A DNA stretch of 18,135 bases from an uncultured bacterium (GTDB lineage Bacteria; Bacillota; Clostridia; Lachnospirales; Anaerotignaceae), in assembly GCA_905214825.1 (NCBI GenBank), contig CAJMNV010000023.1, forward strand, positions 1-18,135, written 5' to 3'. A program made the translations under genes and the position numbers. The notes beneath the pieces were generated by a model. The model searched no databases. It had not been told where the DNA came from and was given only the letters and a program-made list of their open reading frames with translations. Shown here in pieces: positions 15,702 to 18,135 of the stretch. Numbering within the stretch: the first letter of the stretch is position 1; every line of letters begins with the position of its first letter.

Positions 15702-16424
15702 TTATATCTCTCCATTCCACCCTTTGAGTTGTGAGCGTTTGATGGCACCAAATACTTTTTCTTGCAAATTGTCATAATCTTTGGAAAGTTGTGCAAGGAG
15801 TTCTTTTGTTTCTTGGCGTTTTGTGTTGCCATCTGCCAGACAAGGGTTTTTTACAATTTGTATGTTATTTTGTTTGACAAAAGAACGACATTCCCATTCG
15901 GGTACATACATCAAAGGACGTATGGAGTGGAGCTTGCTTCTGTCCAAATAGCTAACAGGGGCAAAACAGTTGATACGTCCTTCATAAAACAATGACATAA
16001 AAAATGTTTCCACAACATCATCTTTGTTATGACCAAGTGCAACTTTATTGCAACCCAATGCTTCTGCTTGTGTATTTAAAGCACCTTTTCGCATTTTGGC
16101 ACAGAGAGAACAAGGATTTTTTTCTTTGCGTTCTTCAAATATGATTTGCCCGATTTCTGTTTGTACCACACTATAATGTACACCGATTTCATCACAAAAT
16201 GCTTGTATATCATCATAATTTGCACCTGGTAACCCCAAAGAAACGGTAATGGCTTCCAATTCAAAATGTTTTGGATAAAATCGTTGTAAATGTTTTAATG
16301 CCAATAAAAGACAGATGCTATCTTTTCCACCAGATACGCCCACAGCGATTTTATCGCCTTCTGCAATCATCTGATAATCATCTACCGCTTTGCGGACATA
16401 ACTTAATAATTTTTGTAATTTCAT
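15702..16424 (-). CDS. TtcA-family tRNA 2-thiocytidine synthetase-like PP-loop ATPase
   Basis: Probably thiolates cytidine 32 in certain tRNAs, using ATP to activate the base and an iron-sulfur cluster to deliver sulfur. The 240-residue protein has the PP-loop SGGKDS (31-36), the pair Cys105 and Cys108 (NPCSLC), and a third Cys195 (NPCLAD); three cysteines in these places are the TtcA pattern for binding the cluster, and separate it from TilS, which lacks them. GHNKDDVVET (131-140) is the second family motif. It is shorter than Escherichia coli TtcA (about 310 residues), as usual for Gram-positive members, some of which may have other substrates. AGGAGG at 16436-16431 precedes the ATG. First gene of the minus-strand operon, whose stop almost touches the recombinase start. 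Confidence 0.88.
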   Translation of the reverse strand: MKLQKLLSYVRKAVDDYQMIAEGDKIAVGVSGGKDSICLLLALKHLQRFYPKHFELEAITVSLGLPGANYDDIQAFCDEIGVHYSVVQTEIGQIIFEERKEKNPCSLCAKMRKGALNTQAEALGCNKVALGHNKDDVVETFFMSLFYEGRINCFAPVSYLDRSKLHSIRPLMYVPEWECRSFVKQNNIQIVKNPCLADGNTKRQETKELLAQLSKDYDNLQEKVFGAIKRSQLKGWNGEI

Positions 16425-16447
16425 AAATTTCCTCCTAACATAACCAT

Positions 16448-16476
16448 ATTATAACGAATTTTTGAAAAAAGGAAAA
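16448..16476 (-). promoter_or_regulatory. Promoter of the ttcA-recombinase-Nudix operon
   Basis: A perfect TATAAT on the minus strand (16453-16448) stands 24 bp before the ttcA-like ATG. The -35 at 17-bp spacing (TTTTCC, 16476-16471) is poor, so confidence rests on the -10 and position. Confidence 0.5.
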
Positions 16477-16506
16477 GTCTTGCTGTTCATTTTTTTGTAA
16501 AAGCGA

Positions 16507-16512
16507 TATAAT
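16507..16512 (+). promoter_or_regulatory. -10 element of the nagZ-like gene
   Basis: TATAAT at 16507-16512 lies 25 bp before the ATG, followed by AGGAGGG at 16524-16530. No good -35 is seen at 16-18 bp (TGTTCA at 16484-16489 is weak). It is divergent from the -10 of the ttcA operon, about 55 bp apart, so both promoters could share regulation. Confidence 0.5.
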
Positions 16513-16536
16513 GAGAGAAAAAAAGGAGGGTTTTTG

Positions 16537-17694
16537 ATGAAAAAAACATTGCTTTGTATGGGCATGGCGATATTGTTGGGTGTGACAGGATGCACAAAAG
16601 CAGAAACACAAGAACCAGAACAAACAGAACAACCACAAAAAACCGCAGAACAAATCAAAACAGAAACCATTGATCATCGCATACAGCATATGTCAACAGA
16701 AGAAATGGTGGGACAGATGTTGATGATGGATTTTCGAAAAAATGCAGATGATAGTGATATGACAGTGCTTTCCAAAGAAGCGGCAAAACAGATTGCGGAT
16801 TATCATTTGGGTGGTGTGATTGTATTTGCAGAAAATTTAGATACCTCAGAACAGACAAAAAAATTATTGGAAGATATGCAAAAAAATGCAAAAATTCCCT
16901 TGCTTGTGGGTGTAGATGAAGAAGGTGGTATGGTTTCTCGTTTGGATAAAAGTCAAATTCCCCATACCAAAATACCAAATGCCCTGGATATGGCAGGGGA
17001 TACCACACAAGCAGCACAAGCAGGAGATGATATTGGACGTGTATTGTCTGATTTGGGTATTCATTTGGACTTTGCACCTGTGGCAGATATTTTTACAAAT
17101 CCAAAAAATACAGTCATCGGAAAACGTGCCTATGGTACAGAACCACAGATTGTGGCAGATATGGCAAATGCATTTTTGCATGGTTTGGAAAAACATGGTG
17201 TCAGTGGTGTGGCAAAACATTTTCCAGGACATGGGGATACCAATACCGACTCTCATGATGGTATGGCAATGACAAACAAAAATATAGAACAAATGCAACA
17301 AACAGAATGGATACCGTTTCAACGATTGGTGGACGAAAATATTGATATGGTGATGGTGGGGCATGTGATGATGCCAAATGCAACAACGGATGGTTTGCCT
17401 GCCAGTTTGTCTAAACAGTCTGTGGATTTGATACGAACACAACTGCATTTTGATGGCATTGTGATTACAGATGCCATGAATATGGGGGCGATTGCAGAAT
17501 ATTATGACAGCGATACAGCGGCAGTGATGGCAGTACAAGCAGGGATTGATATTGTATTGATGCCTATGAGTTTGGACGCAGCATATACGGCAATATTGGA
17601 AGCAGTACAAAAAGGAGAAATTCCAAAAAGCCAAATAGAACAAAGTGTAAGAAAAATACTATCATTGAAATATGAAAAAGGTATGCGGATTTGA
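16537..17694 (+). CDS. nagZ: Beta-N-acetylhexosaminidase, NagZ-type (GH3) lipoprotein
   Basis: Cleaves terminal N-acetylglucosamine from peptidoglycan fragments, here most likely on the outer face of the membrane. The 385-residue protein starts with a lipoprotein signal: basic MKK, a hydrophobic stretch and the lipobox VTGC with Cys19. A Thr/Gln/Glu-rich linker follows. The GH3 domain shows GVDEEGGMVSRL, KHFPGHGDTNTDSH with the family's Asp238-His240 catalytic dyad, and VITDAMNMGAI with the presumed nucleophile Asp312. It corresponds to the catalytic domain alone; the Bacillus subtilis NagZ has an additional C-terminal domain that is missing. A TTG at 16534 directly precedes the ATG at 16537; I take the ATG because of AGGAGGG at 16524-16530. 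Single-gene unit ending in a hairpin terminator. Confidence 0.93.
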   Translation: MKKTLLCMGMAILLGVTGCTKAETQEPEQTEQPQKTAEQIKTETIDHRIQHMSTEEMVGQMLMMDFRKNADDSDMTVLSKEAAKQIADYHLGGVIVFAENLDTSEQTKKLLEDMQKNAKIPLLVGVDEEGGMVSRLDKSQIPHTKIPNALDMAGDTTQAAQAGDDIGRVLSDLGIHLDFAPVADIFTNPKNTVIGKRAYGTEPQIVADMANAFLHGLEKHGVSGVAKHFPGHGDTNTDSHDGMAMTNKNIEQMQQTEWIPFQRLVDENIDMVMVGHVMMPNATTDGLPASLSKQSVDLIRTQLHFDGIVITDAMNMGAIAEYYDSDTAAVMAVQAGIDIVLMPMSLDAAYTAILEAVQKGEIPKSQIEQSVRKILSLKYEKGMRI

Positions 17695-17703
17695 CAAAAA
17701 AAG

Positions 17704-17736
17704 GGGCTGATATAGAATATCAGCCCTGTGTTTTTT
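17704..17736. terminator. Bidirectional terminator after the nagZ-like gene
   Basis: A perfect 10-bp stem (17704-17713 with 17717-17726, GGGCTGATAT and its complement) and a 3-nt loop are followed by TGTG and six Ts on the right and preceded by seven As on the left (17696-17702). It therefore serves nagZ and the convergent minus-strand gene ending at 17777. Confidence 0.88.
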
Positions 17737-17776
17737 ATATAATAATAAGGAGGTATTTGGTTGTGTGGAAAATGTG

Positions 17777-18135
17777 TTATTGTCTATTACAGGAATTACA
17801 AGAATTTCCATTTCGGTTGTTGCCGGAATTTGTGTTACAGCCACAGCCACAATGGTTATCATGGTTGGGCATGTTGTTTTCTGGGCAGTCCAAAGATGTG
17901 TAAGTTTCTCCAAAACCGCAACAAGAATGTGGTTTGGTAGATGGAGAGAACAAATCCAGAGGGAATGGCACAGAATCAAAGTATTTGCAAGGATCTGTAT
18001 TGTTGTTGTTTGGTGCTTTGAATTGTTCAGGTACACATCTACCCAAAGATTGTACTAACATATTCACAGTACGATACAATTTTACGATGGTAAACAAGCC
18101 AAGTGTTACATGGACAGCAACAGGTGTTGTAAAAG
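17777..18135 (-). CDS. Cys- and Asn-rich protein of unknown function (partial, C-terminal part)
   Basis: The minus-strand frame is open from the window edge to a TAA at 17779-17777, so the start is outside. About 118 codons are visible. The part nearest the edge is hydrophobic (PVAVHVTLGLFTIVKLYRTV), then comes a Pro-rich segment and a low-complexity tail with ten Cys, including SCCGFG, HCGCGCN and SCNSCNRQ, and many Asn. The Cys-rich tail could bind metal or form crosslinks, as in some spore or surface proteins, but I do not recognise the family. Support for coding: sensible codon use, no stop over 118 codons, and the bidirectional terminator placed just downstream. Competing plus-strand frames of 46 and 97 codons behind an AAGGAGG at 17747-17753 are judged less likely. 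Confidence 0.65.
   Translation of the reverse strand, partial: FTTPVAVHVTLGLFTIVKLYRTVNMLVQSLGRCVPEQFKAPNNNNTDPCKYFDSVPFPLDLFSPSTKPHSCCGFGETYTSLDCPENNMPNHDNHCGCGCNTNSGNNRNGNSCNSCNRQ

Noticed and set aside
17763..18058. Plus-strand frames behind AAGGAGG at 17747 (46 codons from GTG 17763; 97 codons from GTG 17765)
   Set aside because: No promoter between the terminator and the site; the minus-strand frame has better codon use, runs to the window edge and fits the bidirectional terminator. The ribosome-binding-like motif keeps some doubt.

Overview
The window looks like a chromosomal segment of a low-GC, anaerobic Gram-positive bacterium of the class Clostridia, most likely near Lachnospiraceae. 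The grounds are AT-rich DNA with strong AGGAGG-type ribosome binding sites, sigma-A-type promoters, a Re-type citrate synthase next to an Aquifex-type aconitase, a CodY-like operator, and a lipoprotein-type NagZ. The placement rests on remembered family features, not on a database search. No rRNA, tRNA, CRISPR array or insertion sequence was seen.

Layout. (1) 1-1904, minus strand: Re-citrate synthase followed by aconitase, cut off by the window edge; together they lead from oxaloacetate and acetyl-CoA to isocitrate, the entry to 2-oxoglutarate and glutamate. (2) 1905-2291: a very AT-rich divergent intergenic region with one good promoter for each direction and a 13/15 match to the CodY box. 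(3) 2292-11588, plus strand: five tightly packed genes. The first encodes a 1616-residue protein that joins an HD phosphohydrolase domain, a long helical repeat region, a NadD-like nucleotidyltransferase, a GNAT-like region and a degenerate phosphoribosyltransferase-like domain. It is followed by a diverged lactate/malate dehydrogenase-like protein, a two-part flavodoxin/FMN-reductase-like protein with a Cys cluster, and two WYL-domain regulators. This is the most interesting part of the window and the best candidate for an undescribed system, plausibly acting on a pyridine-type nucleotide cofactor. (4) 11589-13581: rpsB and tsf with their own promoter, an internal hairpin terminator between them and a strong bidirectional terminator after tsf. 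(5) 13588-16424, minus strand: a compact operon, read ttcA-like, tyrosine recombinase, Nudix (CoA pyrophosphatase-like), small barrel-like protein. (6) 16537-17694, plus strand: a NagZ-type beta-N-acetylhexosaminidase lipoprotein, divergent from the ttcA operon and closed by a bidirectional terminator. (7) 17777-18135, minus strand: the C-terminal part of a Cys- and Asn-rich protein that I do not recognise.

How the parts may relate. The citrate genes and the five-gene cluster are divergent and share one control region; if the CodY-like site works, both could respond to branched-chain amino acid and GTP status. The rpsB-tsf pair is ordinary translation machinery, with tsf output probably trimmed by the internal terminator. 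The ttcA operon mixes tRNA thiolation, DNA recombination and nucleotide clean-up with no obvious common pathway.
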